A stretch of DNA of 57,857 nt from an uncultured Oscillospiraceae bacterium (GCA_900539855.1 UQDO01000009.1:1-57857), one strand, 5' to 3'; positions 33,210 to 42,563 are shown, counted from the stretch's first letter. Notes: generated from the letters alone by a model not told the origin. Made by a program: numbers and translations.

Positions 33210-34886
33210 ATGAGCCAGCCGCATGATTTTCCGTTCGACATAACGGATGTGGCGGAACTGCTTCACTTGCGGATACGGCGGCCGAGCCCGCAAGGGTTTT
33301 ATGTGGATTGTCCTATCTGTAATGACAAGCGAGGGAAAATGCACATCAACACGCAGACCGATACCTGGCGGTGCAATTACTGCGATGAAAGCGGCGGTAT
33401 GCTGGCTTTATACGCAAAGGTGCATAGCATCAGTACGAGCGCTGCCTATCGGGAAATCAGCGATGCGCTGCTCAACGGAGTAAACCTTTCGGATCATGCG
33501 GTCAAGTACCCGGATAAGCCGAAGGAAACGCCCGCCGAAGCTGCGCCTGTTGCCGATATTGCCGTGCGCCATAAAACCTATACCGCACTTCTTGCTATGC
33601 TGACGCTATCCAAGGAGCACCGTGCGCATCTGCAAACGGTCAGAGGCTTGCCGGACGAACAGATTGAGAGGTTGGGCTACAAGAGTATGCCTCCCTTCTA
33701 TATGTGCCGTTCATTGGCAAACCGGCTTCTGCAAAACGGGCATCAGCTGGATGGCGTGCCGGGATTTTATCAAAAAGACGGTCAGTGGACGATTGCAAGC
33801 TCCACCTATACCGCCGGCATTATGATCCCAGCACGGACAAGGCAAGGTCTTATCAGCGGCTTTCAGATCCGTTTGGATGTGCCGCTGAAGAATGAGGATG
33901 ATCCACCGGAAAAGGACGGAGCCAAATACATCTGGTTTTCGTCTGCCGGTAAGCCGAAAGGCACCTCCTCCGGAAGCCCTGCGCATTTTGTCGGTGATCC
34001 GAATGCAGGCGTGGTCTATGTGACGGAAGGACTTTTGAAATCCGACATTGCCCATTATCTGATGAACCGTTCCTTTGCCGCTACGGCCGGCGTCAACAAT
34101 ATGGCGCAGCTGGAGTTTCTGCTGAAAGAACTGGCGGAGAACGGTACGCATACGATTATTGAATCGGAGGATATGGACAAATATCGGAATGAAGCAGCCT
34201 GCAAGGGCGCCTTGAAGCTGCACGAATTGGCAAGGAAATACGGCATGGTGTGCCGTGGACTTAACTGGAATCCGAATTATAAGGGCGTTGACGACTGGCA
34301 GCTTGCCTTAAAGCGAAATGCCCACACAAAGGAGGATAGCAGGAAGAATTTCAGGCAAAGATTTATGTACGGTCTTTGTGACTTTGATGCGATCGACGAT
34401 GATATTGCACAGTGGCACGAAAGCACGGAATGTGCGTGCGAACTGCATGAATATCTCGGACTGACGGAGGAAGAGTATTCTTTATTCGTCAGAAGCTCCG
34501 ACGAGTTTGAAGGTCGGTTGCTGTCGCAAAGGCAGGAGCAACGGTTTCGGATATACCAGTTGGAGGTCAGTCTTTACAAGGTCATTCCCTTTGCCTTCGG
34601 CGGAATAAAAGAACTGCAAAAAGCAGGTCACGAATACCCGCCGGCGGCGCAATATAGTCTGATACATGACGGTATGCTGCATTGTGAGGAAACGGAGAGT
34701 GATACAGGGCGGCTCACACGCATTGCCGAGCTTTTCGGAGATGTTCTGCCGAAGGATTACCGTGGCAGGAGTGTCGCCCCATCCGATGTGATAGAACTGT
34801 ATGACGACACGGGACGGCGTTATTTCTACCGTGACACAGACGGTTTTTGTCCGGTGAAGTTTTCTCCGATGCTCGCAAAGAAATAG
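33210..34886 (+). CDS. CHC2 zinc-finger and Toprim primase-like protein
   Basis: Protein of 558 residues. A zinc ribbon of primase type is at the N-terminus (CPIC and CNYC separated by about 22 residues; GKMHINTQTDTWRCNYC). The central part (about 170-380, ending in VDDWQLALKR) has the layout of the DUF3854/Toprim domains of mobile-element primases: VVYVTEGLLKSDIAHYL and HTIIESEDMDKY supply acidic metal-binding residues. The C-terminal region is unassigned. The start at 33210 has AAAGGAGG seven bases upstream. It probably primes element DNA synthesis after transfer or during replication. Confidence 0.8.
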   Translation: MSQPHDFPFDITDVAELLHLRIRRPSPQGFYVDCPICNDKRGKMHINTQTDTWRCNYCDESGGMLALYAKVHSISTSAAYREISDALLNGVNLSDHAVKYPDKPKETPAEAAPVADIAVRHKTYTALLAMLTLSKEHRAHLQTVRGLPDEQIERLGYKSMPPFYMCRSLANRLLQNGHQLDGVPGFYQKDGQWTIASSTYTAGIMIPARTRQGLISGFQIRLDVPLKNEDDPPEKDGAKYIWFSSAGKPKGTSSGSPAHFVGDPNAGVVYVTEGLLKSDIAHYLMNRSFAATAGVNNMAQLEFLLKELAENGTHTIIESEDMDKYRNEAACKGALKLHELARKYGMVCRGLNWNPNYKGVDDWQLALKRNAHTKEDSRKNFRQRFMYGLCDFDAIDDDIAQWHESTECACELHEYLGLTEEEYSLFVRSSDEFEGRLLSQRQEQRFRIYQLEVSLYKVIPFAFGGIKELQKAGHEYPPAAQYSLIHDGMLHCEETESDTGRLTRIAELFGDVLPKDYRGRSVAPSDVIELYDDTGRRYFYRDTDGFCPVKFSPMLAKK

Positions 34887-34917
34887 GAACAGCCGGAAAC
34901 GGCTATAGGTCAAGAAT

Positions 34918-34959
34918 GGGATACAGCGTGGGTAAAACTGCGCTGTATCCCTATTTTTA
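34918..34959 (+). terminator. Terminator or attenuator before pcfK
   Basis: Stem GGGATACAGCG / CGCTGTATCCC with an 11-base loop, followed by TATTTTTA. It lies inside the operon, 15 bp before the pcfK start, and may reduce downstream expression. Confidence 0.7.
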
Positions 34960-34974
34960 TAGGAGGAACATTTT

Positions 34975-35730
34975 ATGAGTGTTGATACCAACAATACGGA
35001 ATTGAAAAAAGGCGCCGATCTGGCGACTATCGCGGAACAAAGAGATGATCAGCGGCAGCAGGCGGAAGCCGAAGCTGCACAGGAAGTGCTTCAGCGAATG
35101 CAGGATACTGCAGCCGAGGACGAAAAGCGCCGTGCTCACGAGGAGGCCGAAGCCAAGCGCAAAGCCGAATGGGAGCAAAAACAGCGCAAAAAAGCCGAAG
35201 CTGAACAGGCTGCCTGGGAAAACGCCGTAGCTATGGGTGATGATGAGGTCATGATAGCTTCGATGAAGCGTGTCGGTGATGACGCCGAGCGACTGACCCG
35301 CCGCAATATGAAGCAATGCGTGACCGAGCATATTCAGACTAAGTGCCTCAGCGAACCGGAGTTTGCCCGGCAGGTCATGCACCCCCGCAAGAATATGATC
35401 CGTTGTTTCCGTTACATTACCCGCAAAGCCAAGGAGTTTGCCGAGCAGGAAATGAAGGACAACGACGAAAAGCCGATCGCAGGCGGTTATGGCTGTGATG
35501 TGCCAGATGATATGTGCTATCTCTGGGCCGAAGAATACTTTATGGATATGGACGCAGAGGAAGACAAGGAAAAGGAGGAAAAATTCGTTCCGAAGCCCTA
35601 TCCCGGAAAGCCGGCTCCGAGATCCAATAAGAAAGCCGACAAGAAAAAGTCGGCTCCCCTAAAGGAGCCGCCGGCAGAGGATCACCCGAACGATAGCACG
35701 CAGATGAATTTGTTTGAGGTGGGCGCATGA
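34975..35730 (+). CDS. pcfK: PcfK-like protein
   Basis: Protein of 251 residues. A highly charged helical region (about 20-85, rich in Ala, Glu, Lys, Gln; likely coiled coil) precedes the PcfK-type core (about 90-195). A Lys/Pro-rich tail ends in TQMNLFEVGA, a short hydrophobic ending that resembles the DLF-type tails many replication proteins use to bind the sliding clamp (inference). The ATGA overlap of 4 bp with pcfJ is the usual arrangement of the pcfK-pcfJ pair on conjugative elements. Function is unknown. Strong AGGAGG ribosome site. Confidence 0.8.
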   Translation: MSVDTNNTELKKGADLATIAEQRDDQRQQAEAEAAQEVLQRMQDTAAEDEKRRAHEEAEAKRKAEWEQKQRKKAEAEQAAWENAVAMGDDEVMIASMKRVGDDAERLTRRNMKQCVTEHIQTKCLSEPEFARQVMHPRKNMIRCFRYITRKAKEFAEQEMKDNDEKPIAGGYGCDVPDDMCYLWAEEYFMDMDAEEDKEKEEKFVPKPYPGKPAPRSNKKADKKKSAPLKEPPAEDHPNDSTQMNLFEVGA

Positions 35731-37739
35731 TGAATAAAAGAGTCTTGCGCAAATTTGCAATACCGAGCAACAGTCCTAACCCGAAAAACGGCATTTTCTG
35801 TGCCGATCAGGTGAAGTATGTGGTGCGCACGGCGATCAAAAACATCGACCATCAGCGCACGCTGGTACTGTATATCTACGCAAAGGAAAGTGTGCTGGCC
35901 GGAAATCATACCCCTCGTTGGACAATGTTTCAGCAGAAAGGCGGCTATATCACCTTATGCACCGATGATAAAGGCACACGCTGGCAGCAGTCTATGTTTG
36001 AGAACCTCGGAAAGGATTACTTTTTCAGGGACAAATGCTCTTTCTATTCCCAGGCCGACGAGAGACGGGTCACGAGATATTGTCAGTCCGAAAAGCAAAA
36101 AGGATTTGAAAGCCTCTGCCTGTTTCAGTTGGATCTGCTGCGGAAAAAGCAACGGGAAAATGAACTGAAAAAGCAGCGCAGGATTATCGAGCGGATGAAA
36201 CCGGTAGGCGCATTACCCAGGGACATCAAAGGCTTTATGCACAGAGAGACCCTGCCGCATTATATCTTCTATGATTATGCCAAGGGAAAAGCGCCGAAAA
36301 ACGCATACTGTACTGCCTGCAAGCATAATGTATCGGTCGCTGAAGCCAAGCACAACGGCGAAGGCGTTTGCCCACACTGCAAGAGGAAAATCACCTTTAA
36401 GAGCCGTGGGCGCCGCGGATATATAGTTGACCGTTCTACTGCACAGGTTATTCAGCGGCTGGGTAGCAACGAAATGATCATTCGTTTCGTAAAAGCCTAT
36501 CGCCGTTATCCGAAAAGCGACACGTCGGAGTTTCATGTTTATGAAAACGCACGGTTGTTTCTTCAATGGGACGGCAGCAAGATCATAGCCAGTGAAAGCT
36601 ACTATTACGGTTATTCCCGGGATCGCATTACACCGTGGCATCCGGGCGACAGGCCGGTATTCAGCCGGTGGTACTACAATTTTGAGGCAGACTGCTGCGG
36701 TTATCTCTATCATCGGAATCTGGACAGTGAACTGAAAGGAACGCCGTGGCAGTATTCCGCACTGAAGGAATATTATGCAGGAGATCCCACGCCTTTGTAT
36801 GCCGGGCAGTATCTGCAGAAGTATTTACGCTATCCTATGCTGGAGTATTTGGTAAAGCTGAAGCTCTATCGTCTCGCAACCTATGTTGCTTACGGCGATA
36901 TAGGCGGGGCTCGTTACTATGACGACAGCGTGCTCAACAGCAAGGGCAAAACCGTAACAGAGGTTTTGGGTGTCGGTAAAAAATATATACCGCTTTTGCA
37001 GACAATCGACCCCGGGCCGAACCAGCTTACGATGATCAAAGCATTTCTGCGGGATAATATCCGACCGGATCTGGAACTGATGAAATGGTGCAGCAAAAAC
37101 GACATCGGAGAGGAAGCGTATATTACGGTTCCCTTGCGCTATATGACGCCCCATAAGCTGATGCGGTATGCTACGGAACAGTTTGCCACACACCGAAAGA
37201 CCTCTTATTACGCCCCCGGTTATTATTCCATGCGTGAGATGATGTCCGACTATAAGGATTACCTTTGTATGTGCGAACTATTGGAGCACGATATGAAAAG
37301 CAGCTTTGTCCTGTTTCCGAATGATTTGAAGGCGGAGCATGACCGGGTAAATGATATGTCCCGAAATGATGTGTCGCAGGCGTATGATCGGAGAATTGCC
37401 AAAATGTTTGAGGGATTGCAGCACCGTTACGGATACACCCAAATGGGGTTTGTTGTTATTCCTCCGCATTCCGCAAAAGAGATCACACAGGAGGGCGATA
37501 AACTGCACCACTGTGTCGGACGCTATGTGAAAGATGTGGTAAAAAATAATACCACGATCCTTTTCATCCGAAAAGCGTCCGCACCGAAAAAGCCGTATTG
37601 TACGGTAGAGGTGAAGCATGGGGATGTCATTCAGGCAAGGATCCAGAACAACGTTGTCCCGCCGCCCAAGGTGAAGAGATTTATCGAAAGCTGGAAAGAA
37701 AATGTGCTATACGCACCTGCTCTTGAACGGGCAGCATAA
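35727..37739 (+). CDS. pcfJ: PcfJ-like protein
   Basis: Protein of 670 residues. A four-Cys zinc-binding segment (CTACKHN and CPHCKRK, about residues 192-217) lies in the N-terminal third. The C-terminal signature HHCVGRYVKDV, followed by ILFIRKASAPKKPY and VEVKHGDVIQARIQNN, is the hallmark of PcfJ. These proteins are widespread on conjugative plasmids and integrative elements of Firmicutes. The molecular role is not established. It is translationally coupled to pcfK by a 4-bp overlap. Confidence 0.88.
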   Translation: MMNKRVLRKFAIPSNSPNPKNGIFCADQVKYVVRTAIKNIDHQRTLVLYIYAKESVLAGNHTPRWTMFQQKGGYITLCTDDKGTRWQQSMFENLGKDYFFRDKCSFYSQADERRVTRYCQSEKQKGFESLCLFQLDLLRKKQRENELKKQRRIIERMKPVGALPRDIKGFMHRETLPHYIFYDYAKGKAPKNAYCTACKHNVSVAEAKHNGEGVCPHCKRKITFKSRGRRGYIVDRSTAQVIQRLGSNEMIIRFVKAYRRYPKSDTSEFHVYENARLFLQWDGSKIIASESYYYGYSRDRITPWHPGDRPVFSRWYYNFEADCCGYLYHRNLDSELKGTPWQYSALKEYYAGDPTPLYAGQYLQKYLRYPMLEYLVKLKLYRLATYVAYGDIGGARYYDDSVLNSKGKTVTEVLGVGKKYIPLLQTIDPGPNQLTMIKAFLRDNIRPDLELMKWCSKNDIGEEAYITVPLRYMTPHKLMRYATEQFATHRKTSYYAPGYYSMREMMSDYKDYLCMCELLEHDMKSSFVLFPNDLKAEHDRVNDMSRNDVSQAYDRRIAKMFEGLQHRYGYTQMGFVVIPPHSAKEITQEGDKLHHCVGRYVKDVVKNNTTILFIRKASAPKKPYCTVEVKHGDVIQARIQNNVVPPPKVKRFIESWKENVLYAPALERAA

Positions 37740-37758
37740 CGAGAAAGGATGATATAGA

Positions 37759-38988
37759 ATGAAAGAAAGATTGATACGGCAGCGTGAACTGACCGCCCGG
37801 CTCAATACATATCGGGACGAGTATTACAACCAAAATGCTCCGTCAGTATCGGACGCTGTATATGACCGGCTCTTTGATGAGCTGACTGAACTGGAGGAAG
37901 AAACCGGCGTGGTGATGTCCAATTCACCGACGCAGACCGTGGGCTACCCCGTTGTGTCGAGGCTGCCGCAGGCAAAGCACGATATTCCGCTGTTATCGCT
38001 GGATAAGACAAAGCTGATAAGCGAGCTGCTTGCATTTCAGGACGGCCGCACAGTGGATTTCTCACTGAAGCTGGACGGACTGACGACCGAGATCATTTAT
38101 GAGGGCGGCCTTCTGCAACGGCTCTCTACCCGGGGCGACGGCGACATCGGTGAGGATATTACCCACAACGCCGAAGCCATCGAAGGAATACCGGTGCAGA
38201 TCCCGTACAAGGAAAGACTGGTCGTTGCCGGTGAGAGTTTTATTCACTGTAACGACTTTGAACGGCTGCGCCAAAAGCTGGTTGACAGTACGGGAAAGCC
38301 GTACCGAAACAGCCGCAATCTTGCCGCTGGCTCCGTCCGTGCTTACAATTCTGCGGTATGCGCCAAGCGGTGCGTCCACTTTTTGCCCTTTGCGGTCATA
38401 GAGGGACTGCCGGAGATCGAGGCCGAGACGGACAGCAAACGCATGAAGCTGGCAAAGCTCACTGAATTCGGCTTCGGCAGAGTGCGCTCTATTCAGTTTG
38501 CAACGGCAAATAACGATATGATGGATCTGCACATTAAGGTACTGCGGGACAAAGCGGCCGAGGAAGATCTGCCGATCGACGGACTGGTCATGACCTATGA
38601 CTCCATTTCCTACTCCCGCACCTGCGGACGGACAGGGCACCATTTCAAGGATGGTCTTGCCTTTAAGTTTGAAGACGAGCTCTTTGAAACAAGGCTCGAC
38701 CACATTGAGTGGACGCCGACCCGTTCCGGTGAGATCTCTCCGGTAGCTGTTTTTGACACGGTAGAGATCGACGGATGCGAGGTGTCCCGTGCAACGCTGC
38801 ACAACCTCTCTTTTATTGAGGGGCTTGAGTTGATGCCGGGCAACCGCATTCTGGTGAGTAAGCGGAACATGATCATCCCTCAGGTCGAAGAAAACCTTGA
38901 CCGTGGAGATTTTTCAATGGAAGTGCTGGTTCCGTCTCTCTGCCCCTGCTGTGGGTATCAGACGATGATCCATACTATGACTGCATAA
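37759..38988 (+). CDS. ligA: NAD-dependent DNA ligase, 3'-truncated
   Basis: Protein of 409 residues, against about 650-670 for complete LigA. Present are the Ia domain (about 1-70), the nucleotidyltransferase domain with the adenylated Lys in SLKLDG (K104), RGDGDIGEDITHN, and the OB fold (about 310-390). The protein stops inside the zinc finger (LCPCCGYQTMI), so the HhH and BRCT domains are missing. The DNA past about 38980 belongs to a response regulator gene on the other strand, so this is a recombination end point and not a naturally short form. Ligase activity without the HhH domain is doubtful. Confidence 0.85.
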   Translation: MKERLIRQRELTARLNTYRDEYYNQNAPSVSDAVYDRLFDELTELEEETGVVMSNSPTQTVGYPVVSRLPQAKHDIPLLSLDKTKLISELLAFQDGRTVDFSLKLDGLTTEIIYEGGLLQRLSTRGDGDIGEDITHNAEAIEGIPVQIPYKERLVVAGESFIHCNDFERLRQKLVDSTGKPYRNSRNLAAGSVRAYNSAVCAKRCVHFLPFAVIEGLPEIEAETDSKRMKLAKLTEFGFGRVRSIQFATANNDMMDLHIKVLRDKAAEEDLPIDGLVMTYDSISYSRTCGRTGHHFKDGLAFKFEDELFETRLDHIEWTPTRSGEISPVAVFDTVEIDGCEVSRATLHNLSFIEGLELMPGNRILVSKRNMIIPQVEENLDRGDFSMEVLVPSLCPCCGYQTMIHTMTA

Positions 38989-39062
38989 CTTCTCGCTTCA
39001 AAATAGCTGCTTATCCTCTCTGCCTCGTCTATATTTCTATCCAACAGCAAAATATTGCTCAT
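38958..39062 (-). pseudogene. 5' fragment of a response regulator gene
   Basis: The minus-strand ATG at 39062 opens MSNILLLDRNIDEAERIS and reads about 30 codons of a receiver domain start (beta-1 with one acidic residue, then helix 1, then beta-2 SYAVIV), before running into the antisense of the ligase gene and a stop at 38958. It lies 27 bp after the metallopeptidase gene and would have been the last part of that operon, probably followed by the rest of a two-component system. The phosphorylated Asp and the DNA-binding domain are lost. Confidence 0.6.
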
Positions 39063-39088
39063 TCTATAATCACGCTTTCCTCCGCCGG

Positions 39089-39826
39089 TTACATCCTGTC
39101 GTTGCGTCTGCCGAATAAGGTTAAAACATAGAGGAAAAAGCGCAGAAAATAAACGAGAGAAGTCATAAGTGAAGCCAGGTAAGTGAGAGCAGCAGCGGAC
39201 AGTACTTTCTTTGCTCCCGGCATCTCATCTGTCGTCAGTATTCCTTCCTGCAAAAGCATTTTTCCTGCACGGCGGCTTGCATTGATCTCTACCGGCAGCG
39301 TAACTAAAGTAAAAAGGAAGGATGTTCCGTACAAAATCACGCCGATCATTGCGATGTGAAATCCCATCTCAGGATCGGCACTGATCACAAAGGCGTCAAG
39401 CAAAAGCCCGATCAACACCAATGGCAATGCCAGCCTTGATCCGAAATTCACTACAGAAACCAGTGCTGTGCGGAATCTGTAAAACCAATAGCCTTCCTGT
39501 TTCTGCATGACATGTCCCATTTCGTGGGCAGCAACAGCTACGGATGCCACCGAGCTGTTGCCGTAAGTGCTTTCGGAAAGATTGACAACGCCTCTTCTCG
39601 GGTCATAGTGGTCGCTCAGGTTTCCTTTTACACGCCCGACGGATATTCCGTTTACCCGATTCGACCACAATAATTGGGCGACGGTATCATATCCGGTCTT
39701 TCCCGAACGGCACCGGACTTTAGAGTATTTTGAAAATGCCGAATGAACCTTTCCGCTTGCAATCGCAGAAAATAAGGTGCAAAACAGCATAGCGGTTATA
39801 AACCATATATAATCATTCCAGTACAT
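39089..39826 (-). CDS. YugP-like membrane zinc metallopeptidase
   Basis: Protein of 245 residues with an N-terminal membrane segment, the zinc motif HEMGH in VAVAAHEMGHVMQ near residue 105, and about three more membrane segments, with a likely third ligand Glu in LPVEINASRRA. It belongs to the Zn-dependent membrane peptidase family of B. subtilis YugP. Such proteases face the cytoplasmic side of the membrane; substrates are unknown. It is encoded 22 bp downstream of the PII-like gene in operon B, whose other members suggest membrane quality control. Confidence 0.85.
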   Translation of the reverse strand: MYWNDYIWFITAMLFCTLFSAIASGKVHSAFSKYSKVRCRSGKTGYDTVAQLLWSNRVNGISVGRVKGNLSDHYDPRRGVVNLSESTYGNSSVASVAVAAHEMGHVMQKQEGYWFYRFRTALVSVVNFGSRLALPLVLIGLLLDAFVISADPEMGFHIAMIGVILYGTSFLFTLVTLPVEINASRRAGKMLLQEGILTTDEMPGAKKVLSAAALTYLASLMTSLVYFLRFFLYVLTLFGRRNDRM

Positions 39827-39848
39827 AGCATTTCTCCGATCTGCGTAC

Positions 39849-40538
39849 TTAAATGCCGGCGACGGAATCTATCGGCATGGACATGACAATCCCCTGCGCC
39901 TCACTGTGCATACCGCAGCTTTCTCCGATACACTTCATAAGCGCCACCTTGTTTGCGGACTCCGTCAGAATCAGAACGATTTCCTTTTCGTCCTGGACGC
40001 TCAAGCCCCAAAAGTTGGTCACATCCTCATTTCCGATGCGCCGACTGTGAATCACAGTGCCACCTTTGGCACCGGCACCACGAACGGTTTCCATCACATC
40101 ACCGCTGAAGCCCCGGTTCACGATTGCCGCAACAAGAGAGTATTTTGTTTCAGACATACTGTTTTCTTCCTTTCCTCCGATATTCAATACTTCCTTTCCC
40201 GTATTCTGGGCAAGGATACGCAAAATCAGGTTGTTTGCTCCGTTCAGCGGGATCGTAAATGCAATACCGCTGTTTGCCATGTTTAACTGCAGCTCCGAGC
40301 GCAACTTATCCATCAGGACATCGGATAGTTCTTTCGGGATCATGCTGATCAAAACGCTTTTATCGATGCTGCCGAGACCGAGCATGTCCATGATCTCGCT
40401 GGAGGCGGTGCCTTCGGCATTGAAGCGATATTGCAGCGGCAGTGCACCCTTTTTGAACATTTCCGCTGCCTTCTCGGCAAGCTTTGGCGTGGTGATCAGC
40501 GTTAATAGCTGAAAAGATACTTTTTTCTCATAATCCAT
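39849..40538 (-). CDS. PII-like signalling protein paired with a DUF1538 transporter
   Basis: Protein of 229 residues. The C-terminal half (about 130-229) has a PII ferredoxin-like pattern: YSLVAAIVNRGFSGDVMETVR, then AGAKGGTVIHSRRIG and KEIVLILTESANKVALMKCI. The N-terminal half shows a weaker second copy, so it is probably a tandem PII-like protein. The start at 40538 has GGAGGGTGAG and is 1 bp from the transporter stop, so the two are coupled. PII proteins bind nucleotides and gate transporters; control of the DUF1538 protein is the natural inference. The canonical uridylylated T-loop Tyr is not obvious. Confidence 0.7.
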   Translation of the reverse strand: MDYEKKVSFQLLTLITTPKLAEKAAEMFKKGALPLQYRFNAEGTASSEIMDMLGLGSIDKSVLISMIPKELSDVLMDKLRSELQLNMANSGIAFTIPLNGANNLILRILAQNTGKEVLNIGGKEENSMSETKYSLVAAIVNRGFSGDVMETVRGAGAKGGTVIHSRRIGNEDVTNFWGLSVQDEKEIVLILTESANKVALMKCIGESCGMHSEAQGIVMSMPIDSVAGI

Positions 40539-40539
40539 T

Positions 40540-42063
40540 TTACTCACCCTCCTCAAGGTCAACGATCGCATCGCAATCGTCGGCAATTTCAGCCGTTCCC
40601 GTCGATGTCCTCTTTTCAGTCTTCAGTTTATATACAAGACCCATAAGCTGAATGGCGATCAGCGGTGTCAAAGCAACCAGCGCAACCACGCCGAACGCAT
40701 CAGTCATCAGATTTCCGCCAAGCGCCTCACAAACGCCGATGCTGAGAGGCAGCAGAAATGTCGAGGTCATCGGGCCGCTGGCGACGCCGCCGGAGTCAAA
40801 TGCAATACCGATAAAAATATCCGGAACAAAACGGGACAGCACCAGAGCGATGAGGTATCCTGGGATCACAAACCATTGAATAGAGATCCCGGTAAGAACA
40901 CGAAGCATTGCCAGCCCCACGCTCACGGCTACACCGATCGACATGCAGCGGTTCATCATTTTTACGGAGATAGCGCCGTTTGTAACAGTCTCTACCTGAT
41001 GGTTCAGCACTTGGATGGCAGGTTCGGCCTTTACGATATAATAACCGATCAGCATACCGATGGGGATCAAAATCCAACGGAAGGACACCCCGGTCAGCTC
41101 TTTGCCGAGATAGGAGCCGAGCGGTGCAAAGCCGACATTGGCTCCGCAAAGGAACAGCACCAGACCGATGTATGTATACGCAAAGCCAACGGCAATGCGC
41201 TTGATCTGCCGCTTTTGGTAACGGCGGGTCATCATTTGGAAAATCAGAAACACCGCAATGATCGGCAGCAGCGATACAAGGACTTCTTTGGCATACAGCG
41301 GTAGACCTTGTGCAAACACACGGGCAACATCCTGGGTGGTGACGACAGTCGCCACATCGGTGAGCGTATACGCAGCCTCAGTCGGTTTGTAGAAACAACC
41401 GAGGATCAAAACGGCGAGAATCGGCCCGACACTGGAAAGCGCAACCAATCCGAAGCTGTCGCTGGCTGCATTTTTATCGCTCCGCACAGAGGCAAGCCCG
41501 ACGCCCATTGCCATAATGAACGGTACGGTCATAGGACCGGTGGTAACGCCGCCCGAATCAAATGCCACAGCCAGAAACTCCTTCGGCACGAACAGCGATA
41601 TAAGGATGAGCGCCGCATAGCAGATGATCAGCAGCAGGGGCAAGCTGATCTTATAGCGGATACGGACGATTGCCAGCGCAAGAAACAAGCCGACGCCGAT
41701 TGCTACCGTCATAATCAGCACGGCATTGGGAACGGAGGGCACCTGACCGGCAAGGACCTGCAGATCCGGCTCGGATACGGTAATGATGACGCCCATAACA
41801 AAGCCGGTCAGCAAAACCGTTATAAGCTTTTTCATTTTCGAGATCTGCACGCCGACGCCTTCTCCGATCGGCGTCATCGCCATCTCTGCGCCGAGCTGGA
41901 AAAATCCCATTCCGACGATCAGCATGACCGCTCCGGTAAGGAACATAACAATGCTGCCAAGCTCCATCGGAACCAAGAAAATACTGAGCATCAGAACAAT
42001 TCCGGTGATTGGAAGAACGGCGGAGAGTGACTCTTTGATTTTTTCTTTCAGTTTCAGATTCAA
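40540..42063 (-). CDS. DUF1538 family membrane transporter
   Basis: Protein of 507 residues with about 12 membrane segments arranged as two repeats. Each repeat contains the family motif: FDSGGVTTGPMTVPF with SDSFGLVALSSVGPI in the first half, FDSGGVASGPMTSTF with TDAFGVVALVALTPL in the second. The duplicated broken-helix motif suggests a transporter. The substrate is unknown. It starts at TTG with AAGGAGAGC upstream. The C-terminal tail is acidic (DDCDAIVDLEEGE). Coupled to a PII-like gene. Confidence 0.85.
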   Translation of the reverse strand: MNLKLKEKIKESLSAVLPITGIVLMLSIFLVPMELGSIVMFLTGAVMLIVGMGFFQLGAEMAMTPIGEGVGVQISKMKKLITVLLTGFVMGVIITVSEPDLQVLAGQVPSVPNAVLIMTVAIGVGLFLALAIVRIRYKISLPLLLIICYAALILISLFVPKEFLAVAFDSGGVTTGPMTVPFIMAMGVGLASVRSDKNAASDSFGLVALSSVGPILAVLILGCFYKPTEAAYTLTDVATVVTTQDVARVFAQGLPLYAKEVLVSLLPIIAVFLIFQMMTRRYQKRQIKRIAVGFAYTYIGLVLFLCGANVGFAPLGSYLGKELTGVSFRWILIPIGMLIGYYIVKAEPAIQVLNHQVETVTNGAISVKMMNRCMSIGVAVSVGLAMLRVLTGISIQWFVIPGYLIALVLSRFVPDIFIGIAFDSGGVASGPMTSTFLLPLSIGVCEALGGNLMTDAFGVVALVALTPLIAIQLMGLVYKLKTEKRTSTGTAEIADDCDAIVDLEEGE

Positions 42064-42089
42064 TTTTGTGCTCTCCTTTTAACAGAGAG

Positions 42090-42563
42090 TTATTTTTTGC
42101 ATTCCGCAAGCATCATAATGCCCTCAGCGATGAAAACAATACCGGTAAAGATGAACACCCAGGAGACGGTACCGCCTTGGTTCAGCAGGAGACAGATGCC
42201 GGCAGCAAGACCGATGACCGGCTTTGCATAGGTGCGAAGCTTTTGCACAGTACTCATGGAATAGCCATCTGTTTTCAAAGAGGAAACCAAATTCATCAGG
42301 CAATAGAGGATCATCAATGCCGCCACAATATAGAGCGTGATACTGACAAGCGTCCATCCGAGCAGCACGGTCACAAGGCCGGCGACAATTTTCACAGTGC
42401 CACTTTTACTGTCTTTTTTTGCGGCGTCCAGAATACCCATAACGATCAACGCTGCGCCGAGAACAGTAAATGCAATACTCAGCACGTCCCCTTTCAGCGC
42501 AATAAACAGGACACCCACAACGATTGCTGCGATTGCAGTAATCAGCTTATCATTGAATTTCAT
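42090..42563 (-). CDS. HdeD family (DUF308) small membrane protein, second copy
   Basis: Protein of 157 residues with about six membrane segments in the DUF308/HdeD pattern. It overlaps the upstream hydrolase gene by 4 bp (ATGA) and has GAGGTG as ribosome site. HdeD proteins are linked to acid resistance in E. coli and to stress islands. This is one of two hdeD-like genes in the block (the other at 52571-53122); the two are diverged, not a recent duplicate. Confidence 0.75.
   Translation of the reverse strand: MKFNDKLITAIAAIVVGVLFIALKGDVLSIAFTVLGAALIVMGILDAAKKDSKSGTVKIVAGLVTVLLGWTLVSITLYIVAALMILYCLMNLVSSLKTDGYSMSTVQKLRTYAKPVIGLAAGICLLLNQGGTVSWVFIFTGIVFIAEGIMMLAECKK

Noticed and set aside
41308..42030. 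Plus-strand frame of 240 codons rich in His, Asp and Arg
   Set aside because: Antisense to the DUF1538 transporter gene; composition is that of reversed membrane-protein codons and there is no ribosome site.
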